From Parabacteroides sp. PFB2-10 (GTDB taxonomy: Bacteria; Bacteroidota; Bacteroidia; Bacteroidales; Tannerellaceae), in assembly GCF_029893085.1 (NCBI RefSeq), contig NZ_JARXWI010000019.1:1-64000 (forward strand): a DNA stretch of 64,000 nucleotides. Direction: 5' to 3'. Every line of letters starts with the position of its first letter. The stretch's first letter is position 1. Shown one piece after another: positions 27,513-35,867 of the stretch. Below the pieces are notes generated by a model. That model saw only the letters and a list, made by a program, of their open reading frames with translations, ran no database searches and was not told the origin of the DNA. Both the position numbers and the translations under genes were made by a program.

Positions 27513-28550
27513 ATGGAAGATATGATCAAATTTCAGGCAAAAGATTATAAGAGTGATCAACATGTGCGTTGGTGCCCGGGTTGTGGCGACCATGCCGTAT
27601 TGAACTGTATTCACAAAGCAATGGCACAGATTGGTGTCGATCCGAAAGATATCGCGGTTATTTCCGGTATCGGTTGTTCGTCACGCTTGCCCTATTATAT
27701 GAATTCGTATGGCTTCCATACGATTCACGGCCGCGCGGCGGCGATCGCCACCGGCGTAAAAACAGCTCGTCCCGACCTGAGCGTATGGGTGATGACAGGC
27801 GATGGCGACTGTCTGGCGATTGGTGGTAACCACTTTATCCATGCCGTACGCCGTAATGTGGATCTCAATATCGCGCTGTTCAACAATAAGATATACGGCT
27901 TGACCAAGGGTCAGTATTCACCTACATCGGATCGCGGTAAGGTGAGCAAGAGCTCTCCGTACGGAACGGTGGAAGATCCGTTTATCCCGGCTGAACTGGC
28001 GTTGGGCGCGCGTGGCACCTTCTTTGCCCGTACGATCGACGTAGACCTGAAGAATACGACCGACGTGATGGAAGCGGCAGCGCGCCACAAAGGGGCGTCC
28101 GTGGTGGAAGTTCTGGTGAACTGCGTGATCTTCAACGATGGCATCCACAAACAGATTGTCGACAAGGAATACCGTCCGGAACGGACTATCTTCCTGCGCC
28201 ATGGCGAAAAGATGCTGTTTGGCAAAGAGAACGAAAAAGGAATCGTACTCGACGGCTTGAAACTGAAGGCGGTTACCATTGGCGAAGGCGGATATACATT
28301 GGAAGATGTATTGGTGCATGATGCTAATGAGCAAGACCCGACCCTGCATATGATGCTGGGCATGATGGGCGGCGATCTACCGGTGGCCTTAGGTGTGATC
28401 CGCGACGTGGAAGCGCCGGTATACGACCAAGAGGTAGAAAAACAGATTGCCGACGTACAGGCTAAAAACCCGACACGCACCCTGAAGGAACTCCTGATGC
28501 AGGGAGAGGTATGGGAAGTGAAAGCCCGCCCGTGCGATTGCAAGGATTGA
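27513..28550 (+). CDS. korB: 2-oxoacid:ferredoxin oxidoreductase, beta subunit
   Basis: A 345-residue thiamine-pyrophosphate-binding subunit. RWCPGCGDH (residues about 20-28) and GIGCSSRLP supply cluster/TPP-proximal cysteines; GDGDCLAIGGNH followed by NNKIYGLTKGQYSPTS is the TPP/Mg2+ site. It pairs with the gamma-alpha subunit encoded 3 bp upstream. A GC-rich terminator 19 bp downstream closes the two-gene operon. An alternative start three codons in is possible; the first ATG keeps the tight spacing. Confidence 0.92.
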   Translation: MEDMIKFQAKDYKSDQHVRWCPGCGDHAVLNCIHKAMAQIGVDPKDIAVISGIGCSSRLPYYMNSYGFHTIHGRAAAIATGVKTARPDLSVWVMTGDGDCLAIGGNHFIHAVRRNVDLNIALFNNKIYGLTKGQYSPTSDRGKVSKSSPYGTVEDPFIPAELALGARGTFFARTIDVDLKNTTDVMEAAARHKGASVVEVLVNCVIFNDGIHKQIVDKEYRPERTIFLRHGEKMLFGKENEKGIVLDGLKLKAVTIGEGGYTLEDVLVHDANEQDPTLHMMLGMMGGDLPVALGVIRDVEAPVYDQEVEKQIADVQAKNPTRTLKELLMQGEVWEVKARPCDCKD

Positions 28551-28569
28551 TTGCCGATAGAAATATTCT

Positions 28570-28603
28570 GAAGAGGATGTATCACTTTTGATACATCCTC
28601 TTC
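28570..28603 (+). terminator. Terminator after korB
   Basis: A perfect 15-bp stem (28570-28584 with 28589-28603), loop CTTT, starting 19 bp after the korB stop. The following bases are only weakly T-rich. Confidence 0.75.
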
Positions 28604-28723
28604 TTATAACGCTAAACTAAACCCCACTCTAACCAATCGCCACCAGGCGAAAAAAAGCGATAAAATCAAGAGCCAAACAAACAAAAATGACTTTTTTTTG
28701 TTTAGTTATGTGTGAAATATATC

Positions 28724-28731
28724 TACATTTG
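28724..28731 (+). promoter_or_regulatory. -7 box of the second susC/susD operon
   Basis: TACATTTG, identical to the octamer before the first susC. A TTTG lies at 28697-28700, giving a 23-bp spacer, slightly long for a -33 box. Transcription would begin about 50 nt before the ATG at 28792. Confidence 0.45.
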
Positions 28732-28791
28732 AAGGCTTGAAGAGAATAGGGGATTTCACATTATAAATTATGTATTTCAAAGTAAACAGAG

Positions 28792-31700
28792 ATGGTGCGT
28801 ATAGATAGATCTCTCTTGCTCTTACTCTTGTTTCTATTTCCTTTCATCATCATTGAAAAAACACATGCGATAGATTATGCATACGATGATCCGGTAAAGA
28901 CACAAGAAAAGATCAAGATAGCAGGGGTAGTTGTTGACCAGGCAGGAGAAGCTTTGCCCGGTGCCAATGTGGTAGAAAAGGGGACGCTGATGGGAACTAC
29001 AACGGATGCGGACGGGTCGTTTTCGATTTCGATCGCGTCGAATGCCACGTTGGTGGTGTCGTTTGTCGGTTTTGTGACACAGGAGATCCCTGTGGATAAT
29101 CGCCTTTACATACGGATTGAGCTGGTCGAAGACGAATTAATGCTCGAAAATGTGATCGTGACGGCTCTGGGACTTAAGAAAAACGAATCCGAACTGACCT
29201 ATGCCATCAAACAAGTGAGTGGCGAGGAGCTGACCCGGGTGAAAGATGCCAACCTGATGAATTCGTTGACAGGTAAGGTGGCCGGTATGCAGGTGAATAA
29301 AACCTCCGGCGGACTGGGCTCTTCTTCAAAAGTGATCCTCCGCGGGATACGCTCTGTGGTGGGCAATAATCAACCGCTGTATGTAATCGATGGTATTCCG
29401 GTATTGAACACCTCCAACGAACAGGCCGCAACGGCTGTGGGAGGAACAGCCGATGCCGGCAACCGCGACGGGGGCGATGGTATCTCCAATCTGAATCCAG
29501 AAGATATAGCCAGTGTGAGTGTATTGAAAGGGGCGCCAGCCGCAGCCCTGTATGGCAGCCAGGCAGCCAATGGGGTGATCCTGATCACCACCAAGACCGG
29601 GCGTTCGGATCAACGCAAAATCACCTTTACCTCTAATCTTACCTTCGACCGCGCCTTTGCCCTGCCGGAGTTTCAGAATAGCTACGGGGTGAGCGACGGC
29701 GTGTATAGCTGGGGCAAGAAAGAGGATATGATGGCGTATGATCATGTCGGTGACTTCTACAATACCGGGGTGTTGGCGATCAATTCGCTTTCGGTCAGTG
29801 CGGGGAACGAACGGTTTCAAACCTATTTCTCCTACGCGAATACGACCGGGAAAGGCATTACCGATCATAATAATATAACCAAACACAACCTGAACTTCCG
29901 CGAAACAGCGAGCCTTTTCGAAGGACGACTGAAGCTCGACGGCAACGTGACCCTCTTCTCGCAGGAACTGAAAAACCGCAATCCGGTCGGTGGATTCTAT
30001 ATGAACCCGTTGGTCGGACTCTATCGTTTCCCCCGGGGCATGGACATGACGCCTTACCGGGAAGGGTTTGAAGTATGGGATCCGACGCGTAACCTCCCGG
30101 TTCAGAACTGGCATTCCGACATACAAGACTTTGAACAGAACCCCTATTGGGTATTGAACCGCATCAAGAGCAAAGATGTGCGCACCCGTGTGATCGCCGC
30201 TGTCTCGGCCGATCTGAAGGTGAACGACTGGTTTACGCTCAAAGCGCGCGGCAGTGTCGACAATGTGAACGACCGTGTACGGCAGCAATTCTACGCCTCT
30301 ACCGCGCCGGCGCTCTCGGGTGCGAACGGCCGTTATGTGGAGATGACCTACGGCGAAACGATGTATTACGGCGATATCCTGGGAACATTCAATAAAAAAT
30401 TCGACCGTTTCTCCCTGAGTGGGGCGATCGGTGCGAGCATAAACGACAAAACAGTTAATTCATTGCGCTACGACTCGAAGACCGCCTCCCTTAAATACGC
30501 CAATGTATTCAATATTGCCAATATCAATATGAACGGCTCGGCTTACATTAGCCAGCAGATCGATGCCCGCCGCCAGATGCAGTCGGTGTTCGGAACGGCG
30601 CAGCTGGGCTACCGTGAGAGCCTCTTCCTGGATGTGACGGCGCGCAACGACTGGTCGTCGACCCTTGCCTATACGCCGCATGAACGTTCGGGTTTCTTCT
30701 ATCCCTCGTTCGGAGGATCGTGGATCCTGAACAAGAGCCTCTCGCTCCCCTCCTGGATCTCCTTCTCGAAGGTGAGAGCCGTATGGAGTAAGGTAGGAAA
30801 CGATATTCCCCTCTATATCACCAATCCGGTAGCTCATGTGACGGCCGGTGGTGAGATCGAACCGGTGGATGCCGCTCCTTTCGAAGATATGAAACCGGAG
30901 ATGACCACCTCTGTCGAATTGGGAACGGAATGGAAGTTCTTAGATAGCCGCTTGAACCTGAGCGTGACCTGGTATAAAACCAATACGCGCAACCAATTTT
31001 TTAAACTCCCTGCCCGTTCGGGCGATAAATATGCCTATCGTTATGTCAATGCCGGTGATATTCAAAACAGGGGATGGGAGGTCAATCTGACCGCGTTCCC
31101 GCTGGCCGATGAGAAAATGACCTGGCGAAGCGAGGTGAACTTCTCATCCAACCGCAATAAGGTATTGAAACTACATGATGAGCTACCGGTGTTTACCTAC
31201 GGCCCGCAGGGCTTCTCATCGAGCTATGCCATGCGTTTGCGCGAGGGTGGATCGTTTGGTGATATCTACGGAAAAGCCTTTGCCCGCGATGAGCAGGGGA
31301 CTATTCTCTATGAGACAGAAGGCGAAAAGGCCGGCTTGCCGATCGTTGTCGGCGACGGAAACCTGGAGAAGGTGGGCAATAGCTGTCCGCGTTTCAACCT
31401 GAGCTGGAACAACTATTTCAATTATAAGAACTTCAGTTTCTCCTTCCTGATCGATAGCCGTGTGGGAGGAGAGGTGCTTTCCCAGACCTTTGCCGATATG
31501 GATCTCTATGGGGTGACGACGGCTACGGCGGAGGCGCGCGACAGAGGCTATGTTGAACTGGAAGGGCGGCAGATCGAGAATGTGGAAGGTTTCTACCGGA
31601 ATATTGTCGGAGGCCGTGCTGGGGTGACGGAATATTATATGTATGATGCCACCAATATCCGCCTGCGCGAACTATCGATCGGCTATATCCTGCCTAAGAA

Positions 31701-31893
31701 GTGGATGGAAGCCAGCCGGGTATTCCAGGCAGTAGAGGTCTCTTTTGTCGGACGTAACCTGTTCTTTATCTACAAGGACGCGCCGTTCGACCCGGAACTG
31801 GTGCTCTCCACCGGGAATGATAATCAGGGAATAGAAGTATATGGTATGCCTACTACCCGTAGTGTAGGCTTTAGTATAAAATGTGAATTTTAA
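28792..31893 (+). CDS. SusC-family TonB-dependent transporter (enzyme-free pair)
   Basis: A 1033-residue SusC/RagA transporter: signal peptide, carboxypeptidase-regulatory-like domain (about 43-118, IAGVVVDQAGEALPGANV), plug (LYVIDGIPVL, ASVSVLKGAPAAALYG) and barrel ending GFSIKCEF. The plug-proximal segment reads VIVTALGLKKNESELTYA, the form common in pairs with SusD-like_2 partners, rather than the VVIGYG form of the first susC. No glycosidase, lyase or sulfatase is nearby, so the cargo may not be a polysaccharide; RagAB shows that such pairs can import peptides. Its partner starts 2 bp after its stop. Confidence 0.94.
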   Translation: MVRIDRSLLLLLLFLFPFIIIEKTHAIDYAYDDPVKTQEKIKIAGVVVDQAGEALPGANVVEKGTLMGTTTDADGSFSISIASNATLVVSFVGFVTQEIPVDNRLYIRIELVEDELMLENVIVTALGLKKNESELTYAIKQVSGEELTRVKDANLMNSLTGKVAGMQVNKTSGGLGSSSKVILRGIRSVVGNNQPLYVIDGIPVLNTSNEQAATAVGGTADAGNRDGGDGISNLNPEDIASVSVLKGAPAAALYGSQAANGVILITTKTGRSDQRKITFTSNLTFDRAFALPEFQNSYGVSDGVYSWGKKEDMMAYDHVGDFYNTGVLAINSLSVSAGNERFQTYFSYANTTGKGITDHNNITKHNLNFRETASLFEGRLKLDGNVTLFSQELKNRNPVGGFYMNPLVGLYRFPRGMDMTPYREGFEVWDPTRNLPVQNWHSDIQDFEQNPYWVLNRIKSKDVRTRVIAAVSADLKVNDWFTLKARGSVDNVNDRVRQQFYASTAPALSGANGRYVEMTYGETMYYGDILGTFNKKFDRFSLSGAIGASINDKTVNSLRYDSKTASLKYANVFNIANINMNGSAYISQQIDARRQMQSVFGTAQLGYRESLFLDVTARNDWSSTLAYTPHERSGFFYPSFGGSWILNKSLSLPSWISFSKVRAVWSKVGNDIPLYITNPVAHVTAGGEIEPVDAAPFEDMKPEMTTSVELGTEWKFLDSRLNLSVTWYKTNTRNQFFKLPARSGDKYAYRYVNAGDIQNRGWEVNLTAFPLADEKMTWRSEVNFSSNRNKVLKLHDELPVFTYGPQGFSSSYAMRLREGGSFGDIYGKAFARDEQGTILYETEGEKAGLPIVVGDGNLEKVGNSCPRFNLSWNNYFNYKNFSFSFLIDSRVGGEVLSQTFADMDLYGVTTATAEARDRGYVELEGRQIENVEGFYRNIVGGRAGVTEYYMYDATNIRLRELSIGYILPKKWMEASRVFQAVEVSFVGRNLFFIYKDAPFDPELVLSTGNDNQGIEVYGMPTTRSVGFSIKCEF

Positions 31894-31895
31894 GC

Positions 31896-33524
31896 ATGAT
31901 GCGACAGTCGGCAGTATATATAGTTATGTTGGCGCTGGCAGGTTTTGTCTCCTGCACAGGCGATTTCAAAGAGATCAATACGGACAACTCCGGTATGACG
32001 GAGGAGCAGATGCAGATCGATTTCAACTACCTGCGCATTCCGTTGGAGGTGGCTCAGCAGGGCATCTATTTCAATTACGATTTCGGAAAGGGTAAGAACT
32101 GGCCTTTCCAGATTATGCAGAACCTGAATGCCGATATGTTCAGCGGCTATATGCACGATTATAAGCCGCATAACGGCGGTTCGCATAACACCGACTACAA
32201 CCTGCAGGACGGTTGGAACGGCACGAACTGGCTGTATACCTATTCGTACACGCTCCCGCAGTTAAAGAAATCCGAAGACTTCACCGCCAATGAATACCCG
32301 GTGATTCATGCGGTCACCAAGATACTGAAGGTGGAAGCCATGCATCGCATTACCGATATCTACGGCCCGATCATCTATCGTTCGTTCGGACATGAAGGAG
32401 GCGACTATACACCCGATTCACAACAGGAGGCCTATACGGCTTTCTTTGAAGACCTGGATGCCGCCCTTGCTTTGCTTACGGCGAATGCAAACGATGAGGT
32501 GGCAGCGGCTATTCTGCCTAAATTCGATACCCTCCTCGACGGAACGATCGCCGGTTGGGCACGGTTTGCCAATTCACTCCGTATGCGCCTAGCCATCCGC
32601 ATCACCATGGCCGATCCGGAAAAAGCGCGAACCGAATTCCTGAAATCGTTGAATCATCCGCTTGGCTGCCTGGAAGAGCCGCATCAATTAGTGGCTGTGT
32701 CAACCAAAGGGGGCTATTCCAATCCGCTGGGTGAGATCAACCGTGTCTGGAACGAGGCGCAGATGAATGCCTCTATGGAGTCGATCCTCAACGGGTATGA
32801 AGACCCGCGGCGGGAATTGTTTTTCGAACCCTGCGAAGAGGATGTGGTCTATACCAATGCGGATGGGAAAGAGGTCATTGTTCCCTTGAAGGGACAATAC
32901 CGCGGTATACGCCAGGGCGCCGGGTATTCCCATCTGTTGTTTGCCAATTATTCCAAGATCTATGTCAATCAGACCACCGATCCGATCCTGATGACGGCGG
33001 CCGAGGTGTGGTTCTTGCGCGCGGAAGCGGCGTTGCGAGGATGGACCTCGGAGAGCGCAGGCGACTGTTACCGGCAGGGTGTCTATACCTCTTTCCGTCA
33101 ATGGGGCGCTGCCGGCGCAGACGAGTACCTGGAAAAGGATCATATTGGTGCCGATTATGTGGATCCCTTCGAGCCGATCAACAACATAGAGGCGCAATGT
33201 CGCGTCTCTCCCCGCTGGATCGAAACCGCCTCGCAGGAGGAAAAACTGGAAAAGATCATCACCCAGAAGTGGCTGGCTGTCTTTCCGGAAGGATGCGAAG
33301 CCTGGGCGGAACAGCGACGGACGGGCTATCCCCGTCTGTTCCCGGTACGCGTAAACAACAGCAAAGGAGGCAGTATCGACACGGATATCATGATTCGACG
33401 CCTGCCCTACCCCGGTGAAATGGTTCAACTCGATCCCCCACAATACGAAGCTCTCTTGAAAGCCCTCGATGCGCCCGACCATGGTGGCACCCGCCTGTGG
33501 TGGGATAGAGGGCGTAACTTCTAA
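31896..33524 (+). CDS. SusD-like (SusD-like_2 type) lipoprotein
   Basis: A 542-residue partner of the upstream SusC, with its start 2 bp after the SusC stop. The signal ends GFVSCTGDF, so it is a lipoprotein with an acidic residue soon after the Cys. The sequence resembles the SusD-like_2 group (DFKEINTDNSG near the N terminus, MTAAEVWFLRAEAALRGW and EGCEAWAEQRRTGYP near the C terminus) more than classic SusD. It would bind the cargo at the cell surface. Downstream genes are convergent, so the operon is just the pair. Confidence 0.88.
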   Translation: MMRQSAVYIVMLALAGFVSCTGDFKEINTDNSGMTEEQMQIDFNYLRIPLEVAQQGIYFNYDFGKGKNWPFQIMQNLNADMFSGYMHDYKPHNGGSHNTDYNLQDGWNGTNWLYTYSYTLPQLKKSEDFTANEYPVIHAVTKILKVEAMHRITDIYGPIIYRSFGHEGGDYTPDSQQEAYTAFFEDLDAALALLTANANDEVAAAILPKFDTLLDGTIAGWARFANSLRMRLAIRITMADPEKARTEFLKSLNHPLGCLEEPHQLVAVSTKGGYSNPLGEINRVWNEAQMNASMESILNGYEDPRRELFFEPCEEDVVYTNADGKEVIVPLKGQYRGIRQGAGYSHLLFANYSKIYVNQTTDPILMTAAEVWFLRAEAALRGWTSESAGDCYRQGVYTSFRQWGAAGADEYLEKDHIGADYVDPFEPINNIEAQCRVSPRWIETASQEEKLEKIITQKWLAVFPEGCEAWAEQRRTGYPRLFPVRVNNSKGGSIDTDIMIRRLPYPGEMVQLDPPQYEALLKALDAPDHGGTRLWWDRGRNF

Positions 33525-33602
33525 TCGTTATTTGTTTTCTTCGGCTGCGGACGGGCAAGTGTATCCTTGCCTGAACTCAGACAGGTGTTGCTCTATATTT
33601 AT

Positions 33603-34745
33603 CTATTTGATTTTCACCAACATAATAACCGGATTTGATTCATTGTCTAAGTTAGCGGCAATCGTTTTCAATTTCCCTTTCAGTTCTCCTTTTTGGAATG
33701 ACTCCACAAGGGAATGTGCTTCCATTTTTTGCCAGAATACTATTTTAGCATTCGAACATTCACTATTCGCCATAGTCACTTGCTGTTTGTTTGAATAATC
33801 ATCATTAAACAATGTATATTCGTATATGGCCTTTTCTTTTGTATCATAGAGCAAATCTGTTTTTATTATCTTTTCTTTGTTACTTACCTTCTCCATAAAA
33901 TAGTAGCGGTCTGTCTGTATTTTAGAGAATAAAAACAAATTGGCAAACACAGAAGACTGCACAGATGGGGTGTTTACGATAAAAGGATTCACACTAAAAT
34001 CCGGCCGTAAACAGAATATGGTGTCCGATGAAGCTTCTGTAAGAATCCAGCTGTCATGATAAGGCAATAGTGGAGCATAGTAATAAAGGCTCTGTAGCTT
34101 CCCATTGGCATCAGTTGTAATTGTTGATTTTTTTTGCTCAAACGGAATTTTTATCTCCTTGGCAAGACTTCCGTTTTCTTTGGTAATGATACGAAATGTT
34201 TTTTCGGTTGCCTTACCATTGTCACCAACATCACCAATTAAATGTTCTCTGTCAAAACTGTAGATGTTTTCATAACGAATGCCTTCATCTGTCTTAATAT
34301 TGCGTTTAAAGGCTCCATCTAAGTTATATACTACAATTTTTCTCCCAATAATATCATTAATGAAAATCTCATTATTCTCTTCATCCAAGATAGCGCCATA
34401 AAGAATGATATACTCTTCATTCCCTTGCCCCCGGTAATTAATCTTTTTTACCCCCTTCCCTTTCCGGTCGAAAAGAAACAGATTCCCATCTTGCCCATTA
34501 TTTCTTGCAAGTATATAGTTCTCGCCAATATCAAGAATGCGACCCTGGCATATAAATTCATCCGTGGTCTCCAAAGCAACATACTCTACACTCATCATAT
34601 TCTGAAGGGAAAATTCCTTTTTAGGATAATTCTTTCTTACATCAACAGTCACAAAAATACTTCTTTCATCATGCGAGGGTTTGCCTCTCCCACATCCCGA
34701 TATAAATAATAGAATGAGCACTAATAGTATATTTATTTTTTTCAT
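33603..34745 (-). CDS. 6-bladed beta-propeller lipoprotein
   Basis: A 380-residue lipoprotein (signal ends FISGCGRG) with repeated blade-like segments (EYVALETTDEFICQGRI, NYILARNNGQDGNLFLFDR, NEIFINDIIGRKIVVYNL) typical of the Bacteroidetes 6-bladed beta-propeller family found beside NVEALA peptide genes. Start 34745 gives a compact signal; an alternative ATG at 34778 overlaps the stop of the upstream gene in an ATGA arrangement and could be used through coupling. No catalytic motif is seen, so a binding or receptor role for the adjacent secreted peptide is a reasonable but untested inference. Composition is clearly more AT-rich than the flanking susD and AraC genes. Confidence 0.78.
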   Translation of the reverse strand: MKKINILLVLILLFISGCGRGKPSHDERSIFVTVDVRKNYPKKEFSLQNMMSVEYVALETTDEFICQGRILDIGENYILARNNGQDGNLFLFDRKGKGVKKINYRGQGNEEYIILYGAILDEENNEIFINDIIGRKIVVYNLDGAFKRNIKTDEGIRYENIYSFDREHLIGDVGDNGKATEKTFRIITKENGSLAKEIKIPFEQKKSTITTDANGKLQSLYYYAPLLPYHDSWILTEASSDTIFCLRPDFSVNPFIVNTPSVQSSVFANLFLFSKIQTDRYYFMEKVSNKEKIIKTDLLYDTKEKAIYEYTLFNDDYSNKQQVTMANSECSNAKIVFWQKMEAHSLVESFQKGELKGKLKTIAANLDNESNPVIMLVKIK

Positions 34746-34774
34746 TTTATTACAGATAGTTGTGATGAAGTTTG

Positions 34775-35146
34775 TCATTCAACCAAAAGAACAGGAACAA
34801 TTCCTTTAAATACCTTCGATTTGCATTTATACTTTTTATTGTTTTCCAATGCAAAGAAATGGATGATATTTAGTTGATTTTGTTCAAGTAGTTGCTTTTT
34901 CAAATAGAGTGGCATATCAATCAGTTCATACTCTTCTTTGAAAATAGCTACGGCAATAGAATCGCTCCTTTGAGAAGCGCGGAGCAATTCAAGAACAACA
35001 TAACAATTTCCGCCACTTGGTCTAAATTCTTTGTTCATAAACACAGAGTCAGAGTCAATAGCGGTGGCATTGTGTTTGTTGATTTCAGTCTGAGCAAAAG
35101 TGAACGTCCAACATAGACTAAAAAGACATAGTAACACTCCTCTCAT
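34775..35146 (-). CDS. Small secreted protein of unknown function in the NVEALA operon
   Basis: A 123-residue protein with a signal peptide (LLCLFSLCWTFTFAQ) and no domain that I recognise. The mature part is about 104 residues, mixed alpha/beta in appearance, with Cys in GGNCYVVLELL and KYKCKSK that could form one disulfide. It lies 32 bp downstream of the NVEALA peptide gene and its stop touches the alternative start of the beta-propeller gene, so the three form one operon. Its position suggests a partner of the peptide or the propeller. AT-rich like its neighbours. Confidence 0.65.
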   Translation of the reverse strand: MRGVLLCLFSLCWTFTFAQTEINKHNATAIDSDSVFMNKEFRPSGGNCYVVLELLRASQRSDSIAVAIFKEEYELIDMPLYLKKQLLEQNQLNIIHFFALENNKKYKCKSKVFKGIVPVLLVE

Positions 35147-35178
35147 AACAGTAAACCTATACAGTCATTACTTAAAAT

Positions 35179-35442
35179 TTATTTAGCATCGCAATGGATC
35201 GTATACAAAGAATACCATTTTCCATCAGTCCCTAAGCAACAATAATACAGACATCCATCAGAGTAAATCTCTTTTGTTATGTCGGTACATGAAACACCTC
35301 CATTTTCATTTCGAGCTAAAGCTTCTATATTTGCTAATGCAAGTTCGGGAAAGACCTTGTTTTGAGAGTTTAAACTAACATTAATAATTACTGTTACAAA
35401 AAAAGCAAACAACACAAAAAAAACACAAATCTTCTTTTTCAT
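35179..35442 (-). CDS. NVEALA-family secreted Cys-rich peptide precursor
   Basis: An 87-residue precursor: positively charged start, hydrophobic segment (residues 6-24), then LALANIEALARNE with NIEALA at 38-43, a close match to the NVEALA motif that defines this Bacteroidetes peptide family. The C-terminal 44 residues contain five cysteines (52, 64, 68, 69, 84) including a vicinal pair, with Tyr and Gly, suggesting a disulfide-bonded mature peptide. The conserved motif between the leader and Cys-rich part is a plausible processing site, which is inference. It is the first gene of the operon with the small secreted protein and beta-propeller lipoprotein. A -7 box (CAAATATA on plus, 35490-35497) lies 48 bp upstream. 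Confidence 0.75.
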   Translation of the reverse strand: MKKKICVFFVLFAFFVTVIINVSLNSQNKVFPELALANIEALARNENGGVSCTDITKEIYSDGCLYYCCLGTDGKWYSLYTIHCDAK

Positions 35443-35489
35443 ACTGATTGTTTTTGTTAGTGTTATGTAATAATTTAAGCAAAATCTTT

Positions 35490-35497
35490 CAAATATA
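35490..35497 (-). promoter_or_regulatory. -7 box of the NVEALA operon
   Basis: On the minus strand this reads TATATTTG, matching TAnnTTTG, and would start transcription about 40 nt before the ATG at 35442. No -33 box at proper spacing is evident. Confidence 0.4.
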
Positions 35498-35595
35498 TAA
35501 AAAGTTTTCAGTTTTCTTGTTCAATTCACCTCTATTTTTCAAAAAATTATCAGTTTGACGTTGTTCTTAGCAACTATTCATCCTGTCGATATGTG

Positions 35596-35775
35596 AACAA
35601 ATGTTAAACCGCCTTTTTTTTCACTCCCCCCAATTTACGATTTGTAATTTCCGCGGGACTTTGCGCGCAAAAAAGCGGGACTTCGGAGACAAACTCCCGG
35701 GAGAAACACTTTTTAACGTATGGATTTGTAAGTAAAACAGGCTTTTTGCTTACAGTCCGTATTTTAACATTTGGG
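35596..35775 (+). repeat. Dispersed structured intergenic repeat, copy B (core only)
   Basis: Near-identical to copies A and D from TTTACGATTTGTAATTTC through the two palindromes (TTTGCGCGCAAA, CTCCCGGGAG) and the GTAAGTAAAAC hairpin up to ATTTTAACATTT; the approximately 90-bp downstream part seen in A and D is absent. It lies in the 425-bp divergent gap between the NVEALA operon and the AraC-type regulator. The rest of this gap holds the two promoters and no gene. Confidence 0.8.
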
Positions 35776-35832
35776 GGGAGAAAGACCGAGTTTAGACGGC
35801 GAAAACAGAGGGTGTATCCGTTTTCAATACTG

Positions 35833-35863
35833 TTTGCTCTGCATTCAACTTTCACTATCTTTG
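35833..35863 (+). promoter_or_regulatory. Full -33/-7 promoter of the TPR-AraC regulator
   Basis: TTTG (35833-35836), a 19-bp spacer and TATCTTTG (35856-35863) give a textbook Bacteroidetes vegetative promoter. The predicted transcription start falls at about 35870, overlapping the ATG at 35868, implying a leaderless or nearly leaderless mRNA. Confidence 0.65.
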
Positions 35864-35867
35864 CCGT

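Noticed and set aside
26862-27614. 250-residue open frame opposite korA/korB
   Set aside because: Antisense of conserved catalytic sequence, with no motif of its own.
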